Source: an uncultured Desulfobacter sp. (GTDB lineage: Bacteria; Desulfobacterota; Desulfobacteria; Desulfobacterales; Desulfobacteraceae). From it: a stretch of DNA of 64,000 nucleotides. Position numbers and translations under genes: made by a program. The notes beneath the pieces were generated by a model. That model saw only the letters and a list, made by a program, of their open reading frames with translations. It made no database searches and was not told where the DNA came from. This document shows positions 7,520 through 16,823 of this stretch, piece by piece (the stretch's first letter is position 1; the number at the start of each line of letters is the position of its first letter). The stretch covers positions 4,622,001 to 4,686,000 of the forward strand of contig NZ_OY762929.1 of NCBI RefSeq assembly GCF_963666675.1, read 5' to 3'.

Positions 7520-8200
7520 TTATGCCTGCCGGTGGTCAGCAAGCTCTTCAAGCAGGGCCGGGTTGACGTCAAAACCCAGATCCACGGCGATATCACAATG
7601 CTCAATCGCCCGTTTATAATCTTTAAGTTCAAGATAGGCCACCGCGAGATTGTTATGGGCAATTGGGAATTTGGGCTCTATGGCAACAGCCTCGAGATTG
7701 GCCTTGATCCCCTCTTCGACCAACCCTTTCATAAAATAGGCAGTACCCAAGGTCGTAAATGCCTGGATGAAATTCTTATTGTGGATAATGGCTTTTTTCA
7801 AATTTTTAATCGCCTTGTCCACTTTTTCCTCATCGTCTTTTTCACTCTTGCCGTCCACCAGCTGCAGCAGCACAAAAGCCATATTGGCATAGCCTTCTGC
7901 AAAACCGGCCCGGGCCTTGGTGGCACGCTGGTTATAGCGGAAGCACCCTTCAAGGTCACCGCGCTGCAGACAAATACCGCCTAGCTGCACATAGGCCTCC
8001 GCCAGGGTCGGGCTTGCGTCGATGGCGTCATGTAAGACGTTTTCGGCTTCGGCAAACTCCTGTTTTCCGAGCAGGGCCACTGCCAGATTATAATGGGTGG
8101 TGCCGCACTCAGGGTTATGGACCAGTGCCTGCCTGAGCTTGGCAATCTGCTCATCTGCATTCTTAGGCAGGTTTGGGTTCCGGCTTTGGGAATCGGCCAT
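7520..8200 (-). CDS. TPR-repeat protein next to dsrA
   Basis: The 226-residue protein consists of five to six tetratricopeptide repeats, visible as HYNLAVALLGKQEFAEAENV, AEAYVQLGGICLQRGDLEGC, AFTTLGTAYFMKGLVEEGIK and AHNNLAVAYLELKDYKRAIE. An acidic insert (GKSEKDDEEKVDKA) lies mid-protein. It has no signal peptide, so it is cytoplasmic and probably a protein-binding scaffold. It is on the same strand as dsrA, about 200 bp upstream, but the dsr promoter lies between, so it is probably a separate unit. Its proximity suggests, but does not prove, a role with sulfite reductase. The ATG has a GGAG site. Confidence 0.8.
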   Translation of the reverse strand: MADSQSRNPNLPKNADEQIAKLRQALVHNPECGTTHYNLAVALLGKQEFAEAENVLHDAIDASPTLAEAYVQLGGICLQRGDLEGCFRYNQRATKARAGFAEGYANMAFVLLQLVDGKSEKDDEEKVDKAIKNLKKAIIHNKNFIQAFTTLGTAYFMKGLVEEGIKANLEAVAIEPKFPIAHNNLAVAYLELKDYKRAIEHCDIAVDLGFDVNPALLEELADHRQA

Positions 8201-8399
8201 TTATATCTCCTTTGGCTCTTTTATGACTTTATCATTGTGTTTAAACAAAATTTTAATATAATAAATTTTTTTATTCGGGTGTCAAGATCTTTCGGGGAAA
8301 CTTAAAAAGCATCAGCCCTTCAAAGACTTGACACAACGTATTGGGTAAACCGTTTTATCCGCGCATGCCGCGCCATCAACCATCAGGAGTTTGTAAGCT

Positions 8400-9434
8400 A
8401 TGGAACAAGGATGCTACACAGCACTTATCACCCCGTTCACCCCGGCAGGAGATCTGGACCGGGACGGCCTGTCCGGGCTCATTGATTTTCAGATTGAAAA
8501 CCGGATTACCGGAATTCTTGCCACCGGTACCACCGGCGAAAGCCCGACATTTAAATGGGAAGAACATAATCTGGTTATTGATTTGACTGCTAAACAGGCC
8601 AAGGGTAAATGCAAGTGCATTGCCGGCACCGGTTCAAACAATACGGCTGAAGCCCTGACCGGGACATCCCATGCTGCAGCGCAGGGCGTGGACGGTGTGC
8701 TTCTGGTGGACCCCTATTACAACGGCCCCTCCTCCCTTGAGATCCGGCGGGAATATTATGAGGTGGTGGCAAAACAAAATCCGGACCTGGAAATTATTCC
8801 TTATATTATACCCGGCCGCACCGGCGCACAGATGCTGCCCCAGGATCTTGCCATACTTGCGGACACATGCAGCAATGTAAAGAGCGTCAAGGAAGCCACC
8901 GGAGATATGGACAACATGAAGCTGACCCGGAAGCTTTGCGGAGAAAATTTTAATATTTTTTCCGGGGACGATGCCCTGGTCTGCCAGGTCATGTCGGATG
9001 ACCAGATTAATGCCTGCGGTGCCATTTCAGTGATGTCCAATATTGCACCGGCAGCCATGACCCAAATGGTTGAACTGATGAACCAGGGTAAAACCCAGGA
9101 GGCCCTTGCCATTCAGAGCGCATTGTCTCCGCTGCTGGAGCTTGTGGTGATCACCACCGAAGAGGAGAGCAAGTACGGGCCTGTCAAATGCCGGGCCAGA
9201 AATCCGCTGCCTGTAAAGACCATGATGCAGATCCTTGGCATGCCGTGCGGTCCCTGCCGCCCTCCCTTGGGAAAAATGACAAAAAAAGGATTTGATATCG
9301 CCCTTGCTGCGTTAAAAACAGTGCAGGCGAACACGCCTGAAATTTTTGCGCCGGCAGCCGATTTCTTTGATCTGGATATTGAGGCCCGCCTGAATGATTC
9401 GGCGGCCCATAACGCATTGTGGTATGATTATTAA
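8400..9434 (+). CDS. dapA: Dihydrodipicolinate synthase family protein
   Basis: The 344-residue TIM-barrel lyase condenses pyruvate with aspartate semialdehyde in lysine and diaminopimelate synthesis, if it is a true DapA. Active-site elements are present: TGTTGESPT with Thr44/Thr45, Tyr135 in PYIIPGRTG, and the Schiff-base Lys164 in VKEATGD. Family members are usually about 292 residues. This one has a C-terminal extension of about 50 residues containing MPCGPCRPPLGKMTKKG, which may change oligomer or regulation. Related aldolases share the fold, but the T-T, Y and K set favours DapA. A CAGGAG site precedes the ATG and a strong terminator follows. Confidence 0.82.
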   Translation: MEQGCYTALITPFTPAGDLDRDGLSGLIDFQIENRITGILATGTTGESPTFKWEEHNLVIDLTAKQAKGKCKCIAGTGSNNTAEALTGTSHAAAQGVDGVLLVDPYYNGPSSLEIRREYYEVVAKQNPDLEIIPYIIPGRTGAQMLPQDLAILADTCSNVKSVKEATGDMDNMKLTRKLCGENFNIFSGDDALVCQVMSDDQINACGAISVMSNIAPAAMTQMVELMNQGKTQEALAIQSALSPLLELVVITTEEESKYGPVKCRARNPLPVKTMMQILGMPCGPCRPPLGKMTKKGFDIALAALKTVQANTPEIFAPAADFFDLDIEARLNDSAAHNALWYDY

Positions 9435-9462
9435 ATCCAACGACCGTACATAGCACCAAACA

Positions 9463-9498
9463 AACAGGCGCACAGCATTTTTTTGCTGTGCGCCTGTT
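9463..9498. terminator. Bidirectional terminator between dapA and the YkgJ-type gene
   Basis: A perfect 15-bp stem (AACAGGCGCACAGCA, 9463-9477, with 9484-9498) and a T-only loop lie between two convergent genes, so it can serve both. Confidence 0.8.
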
Positions 9499-9524
9499 CA
9501 ATTTAAATCGTCTTTAACCGGATA

Positions 9525-10361
9525 TTATTCGTCAGCGGCTGTTGTGTCCTCGTTGCTGCCTGGGGGAGTAAACATCTCCTCTCCGGCTTGAAAAAAGGTC
9601 ACTTTCAGCCATTCAAATCCGAATTGAAGTAATTTTACATCATCGTCTTTAATCTCGGCCACCCGCTCTTCCGGGATATTGTACCGGGTCAGAAAAGAGG
9701 ACTCAAACACGAACCGTTTAAATTTATCAATATTATAGCACACCGTAAAAAACATCTGCTTGGCCTGTTCTGACAGTTGCATACTGGCCGGCAAAGATTT
9801 TTTACGAACCATGAGATCCAGCCAGCCGTCATTGACCTCATCTCTGAGGTCGACACCCTGGTCTTCACGCCACTCCCCGACACTCCACTCATCCGGCTCA
9901 TCAAAGCCCTTGCAATGGGGCTCCTTGATCATGAAAAAGAACTCATCTTTATCTTCGCCAGCCTGCTCTCCGGAATAACTCAAAGATCCAACACCCAGGG
10001 GATAGTACCGACAGGTGGTGGGCCGATCTTCATAAATAACGCACCCTTCCTCGTCCTGGACAAATGGGCAGGACCTGCGTTCATCATCAAGGAGTTTTAT
10101 GGTCACCACAGGCATATTCGCTTTTTCGAGAAGCTGGGGGGTGGTAAATATGGACAAAAATTTTTCCGAATCCAGCTCCAGTTTCTTGCGCATGGTTAGA
10201 ATATCGTAGGGGGTGAGCATGATATCAATTCCCCTGCAGCACTCGGTAAAACAGGAAACACCTTTATGGCATTTGAATTTAAACCGACTTTTAAGGCTAA
10301 GCTGCTCTGGTGGGATTTCCGCCCGGGGCTGTGGATTATCTATCTTATTATCAGCGTTCAT
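9525..10361 (-). CDS. YkgJ family cysteine-cluster protein
   Basis: The 278-residue protein carries the zinc/iron-chelating Cys-cluster domain of the YkgJ (UPF0153) family: KCHKGVSCFTECCRG near residue 30, then SCPFVQDEEGCVIYEDRPTT and CRYYPLG. The cysteines probably bind a metal or Fe-S centre. An acidic C-terminal half follows with no known domain, and it ends with a disordered acidic tail. Members are often annotated as flagellin N-methylase-like without proof. It is convergent with dapA. Substrate unknown; cytoplasmic. Confidence 0.75.
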   Translation of the reverse strand: MNADNKIDNPQPRAEIPPEQLSLKSRFKFKCHKGVSCFTECCRGIDIMLTPYDILTMRKKLELDSEKFLSIFTTPQLLEKANMPVVTIKLLDDERRSCPFVQDEEGCVIYEDRPTTCRYYPLGVGSLSYSGEQAGEDKDEFFFMIKEPHCKGFDEPDEWSVGEWREDQGVDLRDEVNDGWLDLMVRKKSLPASMQLSEQAKQMFFTVCYNIDKFKRFVFESSFLTRYNIPEERVAEIKDDDVKLLQFGFEWLKVTFFQAGEEMFTPPGSNEDTTAADE

Positions 10362-10742
10362 TAACTATTTCCTCATCAATTAGTAACAAGCAATATAAAG
10401 GTCGATACCATACTTGAAATAAGCAATGATGTCAATCGGATAGCCGGACCGTTACGAGAAAGTGTCCGCACCCCCCCGGGCAAATTGTTAATTTTGGGTT
10501 TGACACAACGACCCCTGCTAATTTAAAAAACAAAGTGGTTTGAACATAAAAAACTTCAATTTAATAATCGTTCAACCATCAGAGCTTGTTTAAAATATAG
10601 AGGAATCGAATTCAATTACATGATATTTCGCTTCGATGTCTTAATTTAAAGCCGGCTCTCTACAAAGCACTAGGGCCTGTTCTGACGGCCCCTGTCCCGA
10701 ACATCAGGGAATTTTTCAGTATCTATCATTCAAGGAGTCATT
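10362..10742. other. Intergenic region upstream of galU
   Basis: This AT-rich stretch is divergent between the YkgJ-type gene and galU. I see no ORF with a ribosome binding site. TTGACA at 10500-10505, followed 17 bp later by TTAAAA, is a weak promoter candidate; the 11-mer TTGACACAACG also occurs upstream of dapA at 8328. Confidence 0.4.
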
Positions 10743-11612
10743 ATGAAAGTTAAAAAAGCGGTATTTCCGGTGGCAGGTCTTGGAACCCGGTTCATCCCGG
10801 CCACCAAGGCCATGGCCAAGGAGATGCTGACCGTGGTGGATAAACCCATTATCCAGTATGCTGTCGAAGAGGCGTTTGACGCCGGCATTGAACAGATCAT
10901 CTTTGTCACGGGCCGGGGAAAAAAAGCCTTGGAAGACCACTTTGACCGCAGTTATGAATTGGAGACCACACTTAGAACCAAGGGCAAAACGGAACTATTG
11001 GAGAAGATCACCGAGCTGATCCCTAGAACCGGCACCATCGTATACACACGCCAGCATGACCCCCTGGGCCTTGGCCATGCCATCTGGTGCGCCAGGGACA
11101 TCGTGGGAGACGAACCCTTTGCCGTGCTCCTGGCCGATGATATGATCCAGACTCATGACAGACCTGTGCTTTCGGAAATGGTGGAAAAATTTGAACGATT
11201 CCGGGCCTCCATTGCCGCCGTCATGGAAGTGGAAAAGGATCAGACCGATAAATACGGCATTCTGGACGCAGCCCCCCTGGAACCGGACATGGTAAGAATC
11301 AATGACATGGTGGAAAAACCTGACCCCGAAGAGGCCCCGTCCAACCTTGCCATTGTGGGCCGGTACATCCTGACCCCTAAAATATGGGACTATCTTGGAA
11401 AAAAAGAGACCGGCGCCGGTGGGGAAATCCAGCTCACGGATGCCATGAAGGCTCTTTTAGCCGAACAGCCGATCTTTGGCTATAAATTCAAAGGCACCCG
11501 GTTTGACTGCGGAGACAAGGTCGGTTTTCAAATGGCCAACCTCTCCTATGCCCTTGATCGCCCGGAAATGCGTCCCCAACTGCTTGATTTCATAAAATCA
11601 ATCAAGGATTGA
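10743..11612 (+). CDS. galU: UTP--glucose-1-phosphate uridylyltransferase
   Basis: The 289-residue nucleotidyltransferase makes UDP-glucose from UTP and glucose-1-phosphate. The N-terminal signature is AGLGTRFIPATKAMAKEML with the nucleotide-binding GTRF and the conserved Lys, followed by VDKPIIQYAVEEA. The metal Asp is in LLADDMI, and the sugar site is in MVEKPDPEEAPSNLAIVGRY and TGAGGEIQLTDAM. Length is typical and an AAGGAG site precedes the ATG. It supplies sugar nucleotides for the exopolysaccharide locus at 28-46 kb and pairs with galT at 21 kb, although they are not in one operon. Confidence 0.95.
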   Translation: MKVKKAVFPVAGLGTRFIPATKAMAKEMLTVVDKPIIQYAVEEAFDAGIEQIIFVTGRGKKALEDHFDRSYELETTLRTKGKTELLEKITELIPRTGTIVYTRQHDPLGLGHAIWCARDIVGDEPFAVLLADDMIQTHDRPVLSEMVEKFERFRASIAAVMEVEKDQTDKYGILDAAPLEPDMVRINDMVEKPDPEEAPSNLAIVGRYILTPKIWDYLGKKETGAGGEIQLTDAMKALLAEQPIFGYKFKGTRFDCGDKVGFQMANLSYALDRPEMRPQLLDFIKSIKD

Positions 11613-11670
11613 TCGAATAATTGGCGAACAATAACTCGTGTTTGGGCGTCGCTTACGAGCCGTCCAAGCA

Positions 11671-12318
11671 CTAACTGCCCTTATAACGTGAGTACAACGA
11701 CATAACCCGCTGCACATACGTCCGGGTCTCTTCATAGGGGGGGATGTTCCTGTATTTATCCACCGCCGAGGGGCCGGCGTTATATGCAGCCAAGGCCAGG
11801 GAAAGCTTCTCATTATACCGGGTCAGCATCCGTTTTAGATACCGGGTGCCGCCCATGATGTTCTGGGACGGATCAAAGGGATTTGAGATCTCCAGAGAAA
11901 CATCATTTTTAGGCATAATCTGCATAAGCCCCCGTGCGCCTTTGCTGGATACGGCATTGGGGTTAAAACCCGACTCCGCATGGATCACGGCTTTAATCAA
12001 TGCCCGGTCCACCCCAAAGGCTCCGGCAGCCTTATGGATAATCGTGTCATACGCATCAGGCCCGGCCCTAAAACTTTTTGATTGGGCGCTTGTTGACCGG
12101 ACCTCCCCCCTTCTATACTTTTTTTCCTTGAGGTAAAGGGTGTAGCCCTGATCAGTAGGGGTATTGGTGAAATGCACCACACCATCGGCATCAATATACC
12201 GGTATATATCCGCCGAAGCTGTGCCGGGAAAGATCAGGCCCAGGCCGATGAAAAGCGACCATGCCGCCCAGAGACGGAAAATATCGACACGCCTATGTTT
12301 TCTTTTTATCCTTTTCAA
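11671..12318 (-). CDS. Lytic transglycosylase with N-terminal DUF4124 region
   Basis: The 215-residue exported protein has a signal segment (residues 12-36, LWAAWSLFIGLGLIFPG), a DUF4124-like stretch (IYRYIDADGVVHFTNTP) and a C-terminal SLT domain. The catalytic Glu is in AVIHAESGFNPNAVS, and SKGARGLMQIMP, GGTRYLKRML and LALAAYNAGPSAVDKY are also present. Enzymes of this type cleave murein glycan strands to 1,6-anhydro ends in the periplasm. Its start overlaps the end of the upstream gene by 26 bp, so the two are probably translationally coupled. Confidence 0.88.
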   Translation of the reverse strand: MKRIKRKHRRVDIFRLWAAWSLFIGLGLIFPGTASADIYRYIDADGVVHFTNTPTDQGYTLYLKEKKYRRGEVRSTSAQSKSFRAGPDAYDTIIHKAAGAFGVDRALIKAVIHAESGFNPNAVSSKGARGLMQIMPKNDVSLEISNPFDPSQNIMGGTRYLKRMLTRYNEKLSLALAAYNAGPSAVDKYRNIPPYEETRTYVQRVMSLYSRYKGS

Positions 12319-12682
12319 CCCGATCCCTGTACGCTTTTAATGCAAGTTTTTCCGGGAATTTAGGGTTCGCCACGTATTTGCCGGTGTTTTCGAGAAATGT
12401 ATTGACCAGATTTTCCAGAACGTCGTCCTTTTCATGGTCCATGATCATATTACGTTCCAGCCGGTATCGATATTCAATGGGAGACCCTAATGTACTTAAA
12501 ATATCATCAAATTCACCATCCGACAACGGCGCTGCCGTAAACAGTGAACGCTCCACAGGGATCTCCATTATTGCGGTCATGATCACGACCCAGGCATCTG
12601 CCCCGATTTTTCTTGAATCGTCAAAAATTTCAAGGCAGTGGCCATGATCCAAATCCATTTTTTTATAAGGTGTTCGTTCCAT
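12293..12682 (-). CDS. Conserved-looking hypothetical protein
   Basis: The 129-residue soluble protein lacks Cys clusters, a signal peptide or membrane segments. It includes LEIFDDSRKIGADAWVVIMT and RLERNMIMDHEKDDVLENLV, then a basic tail (RDRVEKDKKKT). I do not recognise the family. It lies between the PHP-UvrD gene (47 bp upstream) and the lytic transglycosylase, overlapping the latter, and may belong to their operon. Confidence 0.65.
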   Translation of the reverse strand: MERTPYKKMDLDHGHCLEIFDDSRKIGADAWVVIMTAIMEIPVERSLFTAAPLSDGEFDDILSTLGSPIEYRYRLERNMIMDHEKDDVLENLVNTFLENTGKYVANPKFPEKLALKAYRDRVEKDKKKT

Positions 12683-12729
12683 TTTACATTTTTATTTTGT
12701 GCATTGGTGTTAACGTTTTCAAGCAGCCT

Positions 12730-15700
12730 CTAAAACAATTCCAGCTGAATCTCCTTGGGTTTTTGTTTTTTAGCCGGCTTTTCTCCTTTTTCATACCGAG
12801 CCAGTTCCTTTTCAATATCATCAATGAAACAGGACCGGGTTCTTTGCTGCTCCCGGCCGAATATGCGTCTTTTTCGTGCATATGTCAAATAGAGCATCTC
12901 CTTTGCCCGGGTCATGGCCACATAAAAAAGACGGCGCTCCTCATCCGGGTCTTCCACGTTTTTCCCGTCCCGGGCAAAGGGGATGGTGCCGTTTTCGCAA
13001 CCGGCAAGAAACACCACTGGAAACTCAAGGCCCTTGGCCGCATGCATGGTCATCAAAGAGACCTTTTCAACGGCTTTGTCCAAAAAATCGGGATCCTGGT
13101 CCAGCCGTAACGCATCTATAAGCGCACCTGGCTCAGGATAACGGTGTGCAAGTGTGTTAAGCCGCCGCCATGCCGCTGCCAGTTTTTCATCGGTTTGGGC
13201 CAGGGTATTGATATCCAGCCGGCCACCCAGGGTATCAAGCAGGGTTGACGTCTTCATGGGGGCGCAAAGGGCTTCAATTTTGGCCGTAAACGGTGCGAAC
13301 TGTTCCCGCTCAGCTTCACTGCTGCGACCAAGAAAAATCCTTACCAGGGCCAGCAATTCTTTAATGCCCGGCATGTCGATCCACTGTTCCCGGTCTGCGG
13401 TCTGGAACGGGATGCCGACTTTGTCAAAGGCATGGGCAAAGGCCTGGGCCTGCTGCCGGGTGCGGTAGAGCACGGCAAAATCGGAAAAAGAGTATTCCCT
13501 GTCCACCCCGAAATCGGGTCCTGAGCCTTTGTCCATGGAGAGAAAAGAGAGTCCCCCCACCCCTTTTTCAATGATCTTTCCCACGGCAACGGCTTCTGCG
13601 CTTTCACCGGCCGTTTCACGGATACAAATTTTTTGTGTGCCGTCCAGGGTTGTATAGATTTTACGATGGTCATTGTCCAGATCTCTATCCGGGTCGCTGC
13701 CGGTGCATATCACCTGGAAAGAGGCGTCCAGGATGGTCTGGGTGGAACGATAATTCTGGCGCAGGCGAATCTGTTCGCACCCGGGGAAATCAATTTCAAA
13801 CCGGTTGAAAAACCGGCTGTCCGAGCCCCTGAATCCGTAGATGGACTGGTCGGGATCACCAATGACGAAGATATGGCTATTTTGTGCCAGAAGCTTGACC
13901 AGCTGGTATTGGCCCAGATTCAGGTCCTGGTACTCATCCACAAAAACGAATTGATACTGTTGACGGACCTGGTCAAGCAGATCCGCCTCCTTGGAAAACA
14001 GCCTGAAACACATGAAAATCAAATCTTCGAAATCAGCCAGACCGCGGTCGTCAAGCATTTGGTCATAGACGTTGTACACGTCTGGCCGGATCGGGTCAAA
14101 ATCGTCGATGGGCTTACCCGCCGCCTCCGCCGGGTTTTCATCACCGGGTTCCTTTAATTGCTGTTTTTGACGGCTGATCCAGGCATCCAGTTTTAACACG
14201 GTTCTTTTGGGCACCTTTTTGTCGCCGGTCACACGTTTAAAGGCCGATTCCAGCACCTCAAGCCGCAGATCATCTTCCATCAGCCCGCGGTCAAAATCGG
14301 CATAATGCTTGAGCATATTAAGGCAGAATCCGTGAAAGGTGGCGGCCGTAACAAGCCGACCTCCCTTTGGGATGAAGGATTCAATCCGATCGGCAAGCTC
14401 CCCGGCCGCTTTATTTGTAAAGGTTAAGGCCAGGATATTCCCAGGTGCGGTTTTGTTCTCCTTGAGCAGCCAGGCAATTCTGGCCGTAAGGGTCCGGGTT
14501 TTGCCGGTGCCAGGACCTGCCTGGATCACCACAGCCTTTGATTGGGATTTAACCGCCCTCTCCTGCTCCGGGTTCAGACCGTCCAGAATATGCGTGGGAA
14601 CAACAGGGGCCGGGTTCTCTTTCTTTTGGGACAAAGGTAATGCCGCATCTTTTTTTGGAGGCTTTTCAGGAATCCGGGATGCACCGGCAATTTTTTCCGT
14701 TCGTTTACGGGGCGCCACATCAACAAACAGACTTTTCTCTCCCTGGATATACGCCTTTTCCTCCCGGGTAAAAATATTGACCTTTCCATACTCGCCGTCG
14801 AACCCTGGATCAATGTGAATATCCCCGTCCCGCATCTTTTGTACAGCCTGGGCCAGCAGCGGCACACCGGCACGTTCTATGTTGTCAAGCGAGAGCTGTG
14901 TGAGTATCGCTAATTCCGGTCCCAACGCATTGATGGCCTTATCATAATGGGTGTTCACCTTTTTGGTATTGGGCCCCACCCCGAAAATCTGGGATAAAAT
15001 GTCCGCCAGGGGCACCACATAGGAATGGGGATGCCGGTTTTCAGGTTTAAATCCTTCGGGCCTGTCAGCCAGGTCCCGGACCCGGTACAGCACCCCCAGG
15101 GTCAGGGGTTTCCCGCATTCGGGACAAACCCCGTCCACCGCTGCCGTCTCATCGGGATTGAGACACACCCCGCATTTGCGGTGACCGTCATAGTGGTATT
15201 TGCCCTGGTGGGGATACATATCCAGGGTGCCTTTATACCTGTTGAGATCATGGGTTTCCAGGGCACCGCGCACCGCATCAAATGAGAGTTCCGTATCAAA
15301 CACAGACGCGTTGCGGCCCAAAAATTTCGGTGAATGGGCATCGGAATTGGATATCAGGCGGACCCGGTCCAGATCTTTCACCCGCCAGTTCATGGGCGGA
15401 TCCGAAGAGAGCCCGGTCTCACAGGCAAATATATGGGCGCTTAAATCACCAAAACACGCCTCAATGGTATCAAAGCCGGATTTGGAACCGAACATGGAAA
15501 ACCACGGTGTCCAGATGTGCGCCGGAACAAAAAAGCCCCGGTCGGATGTTTCGAGCATAATCTCCAGAAGATCCCTGGCATCCAGGCCCAGAATCGGCCG
15601 GCCGTCGGAGTTGATGTTGCCGATGGCATCCAGGCGGGCATTGAACTTTTTTGCCGTGTCCAGGTCCGGCAGGTAGATCAAATTATGGTTTTTGCGGACC

Positions 15701-16008
15701 CGATCTTCCTTTTTATATATATTGGAGATCTCACACTGAAGGATAAAACGCACAGGTCCCTGGCAAGAGGCAGGCACATCGGCATCAATCTGTTCTGCGA
15801 TCTCTTTTTTTAACGCAAACAGTCCGGGCTCGGCAGGATCAAGCTTTGTCTCTATCTCCTGGATCCAGGCCGGGTGGGTAAAATCCCCGGTGCCCACCAG
15901 GGTTATACCCTTCACCCGGGCACTGTGGTAAACGTGCTCCAGGTCAAGATTTTTGGCCGTGGCCCGGGAATATTTTGAATGGATGTGCAGGTCTGCTATA
16001 AATTTCAT
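12730..16008 (-). CDS. PHP (EndoQ-like) nuclease fused to UvrD-type helicase
   Basis: The 1,092-residue protein joins two DNA-repair modules. Residues 1-270 form a PHP phosphoesterase (FIADLHIHSKYSRATAKN; metal ligands also in GTGDFTHP, ISNSDAHSP). A four-Cys zinc site follows (CGVCLNP...CPECG, about 280-300), and this layout matches endonuclease Q, which nicks DNA 5' of deaminated bases. From about residue 480 comes a full superfamily 1A helicase: Walker A QAGPGTGKT (about 499), LTFTNKAAGELADRI, FVDEYQDLN, GDPDQSIYGFRGSD, LRQNYRST, MTMHAAKGLEFPVVFL and RRLFYVAMTRAKEML. It ends in a basic linker and QLELF. The EndoQ activity is inferred from the fold; the helicase motifs are intact. Cytoplasmic. 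Confidence 0.88.
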   Translation of the reverse strand: MKFIADLHIHSKYSRATAKNLDLEHVYHSARVKGITLVGTGDFTHPAWIQEIETKLDPAEPGLFALKKEIAEQIDADVPASCQGPVRFILQCEISNIYKKEDRVRKNHNLIYLPDLDTAKKFNARLDAIGNINSDGRPILGLDARDLLEIMLETSDRGFFVPAHIWTPWFSMFGSKSGFDTIEACFGDLSAHIFACETGLSSDPPMNWRVKDLDRVRLISNSDAHSPKFLGRNASVFDTELSFDAVRGALETHDLNRYKGTLDMYPHQGKYHYDGHRKCGVCLNPDETAAVDGVCPECGKPLTLGVLYRVRDLADRPEGFKPENRHPHSYVVPLADILSQIFGVGPNTKKVNTHYDKAINALGPELAILTQLSLDNIERAGVPLLAQAVQKMRDGDIHIDPGFDGEYGKVNIFTREEKAYIQGEKSLFVDVAPRKRTEKIAGASRIPEKPPKKDAALPLSQKKENPAPVVPTHILDGLNPEQERAVKSQSKAVVIQAGPGTGKTRTLTARIAWLLKENKTAPGNILALTFTNKAAGELADRIESFIPKGGRLVTAATFHGFCLNMLKHYADFDRGLMEDDLRLEVLESAFKRVTGDKKVPKRTVLKLDAWISRQKQQLKEPGDENPAEAAGKPIDDFDPIRPDVYNVYDQMLDDRGLADFEDLIFMCFRLFSKEADLLDQVRQQYQFVFVDEYQDLNLGQYQLVKLLAQNSHIFVIGDPDQSIYGFRGSDSRFFNRFEIDFPGCEQIRLRQNYRSTQTILDASFQVICTGSDPDRDLDNDHRKIYTTLDGTQKICIRETAGESAEAVAVGKIIEKGVGGLSFLSMDKGSGPDFGVDREYSFSDFAVLYRTRQQAQAFAHAFDKVGIPFQTADREQWIDMPGIKELLALVRIFLGRSSEAEREQFAPFTAKIEALCAPMKTSTLLDTLGGRLDINTLAQTDEKLAAAWRRLNTLAHRYPEPGALIDALRLDQDPDFLDKAVEKVSLMTMHAAKGLEFPVVFLAGCENGTIPFARDGKNVEDPDEERRLFYVAMTRAKEMLYLTYARKRRIFGREQQRTRSCFIDDIEKELARYEKGEKPAKKQKPKEIQLELF

Positions 16009-16407
16009 GGAAACTGTCCGTAGGATACTAATTTTATGTCAGGCCATTATGTACATGATTTACCCGTATTTTAAAACCTGAATTCTGATTGACAGTAAAC
16101 ACGATCAATGGCATTAAACGTATGGGCAAACGATCAGAACGTTGATCATTGGGCTTATATAGCAGATCAAAAAATGTTATCGTAAACGCCGGCCCAGCAC
16201 CAGTGAAGATCATATTTTTATACAATCCGTGTCATGATGAAAAGGCAGTCTGTTCCGGATTGATGGCGTTGTTCAGTTACCGCCCAAACCCGAGGAGCGA
16301 AAAACGGCATGGATTGTTTTCTATTCTCAAATTAAACAAGCATAACGGGTGAATACCTCACCAGTAAATAAATAAGCGTTTATAACCAACAACAAAAAGG
16401 AGAAAAA
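16009..16407. other. Intergenic region before the small lipoprotein
   Basis: Divergent gap of 399 bp. No convincing ORF or RNA is visible. The motif TTAAAACC-GRATTCTGAT occurs at about 16070 and again near 16753, upstream of the thioredoxin gene, which may be a shared weak site. Confidence 0.35.
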
Positions 16408-16659
16408 ATGAGAAGAAAACTTTTAACTATGGCCATTATACCTTGCCTTCTTTTTTGTGTGGCAGCATGTGGCAGCTACTATAAGGTCAAGGATCTGAAC
16501 ACCGATAAGGTCTATTACACCAAACAAGTTGATCAGATAAAAAATGGGGCGGTCAAATTTGAAGACCCCCGGACCGAAAGCATGTTAACCATTCAAAACT
16601 CCGAAATTACTGAAATAAACAAAGAAGAATTTAAAGCCAACACGGCCAAAGAAAAGTAG
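16408..16659 (+). CDS. Small outer-membrane-type lipoprotein
   Basis: The 83-residue protein has a signal peptide and lipobox (LLFCVAACGS), with the acylated Cys near residue 21. The mature part (YYKVKDLNTDKVYYTKQVDQ) resembles the short YgdI/YgdR-type SH3-like fold seen in small lipoproteins. It has an AAAAGGAG site before the ATG and its own terminator, so it is monocistronic. The role is unknown, perhaps envelope structural. Confidence 0.75.
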   Translation: MRRKLLTMAIIPCLLFCVAACGSYYKVKDLNTDKVYYTKQVDQIKNGAVKFEDPRTESMLTIQNSEITEINKEEFKANTAKEK

Positions 16660-16669
16660 TCTTTTTTTC

Positions 16670-16716
16670 GATCGGTATCAGCCATACAATTGCCGTTTGG
16701 CTGGTACCGATCCTTT
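16670..16716 (+). terminator. Rho-independent terminator after the lipoprotein gene
   Basis: A 15-bp stem with one mismatch (GATCGGTATCAGCCA with TGGCTGGTACCGATC, 16670-16712) is followed by CTTTT. Confidence 0.65.
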
Positions 16717-16823
16717 TGAAGTACGCAGTTCCGTACATAATTTCTCCTTAATTTAAAACCCGGATTCTGATAAGTATCAGACGACGATACAGGCAACCCA
16801 CCCAAGTCAACTGGAGGCCAATT

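Noticed and set aside
7500..7540. Terminator after the TPR gene
   Set aside because: The possible stem is only five to six bp and overlaps the dsr promoter region; too weak to call.
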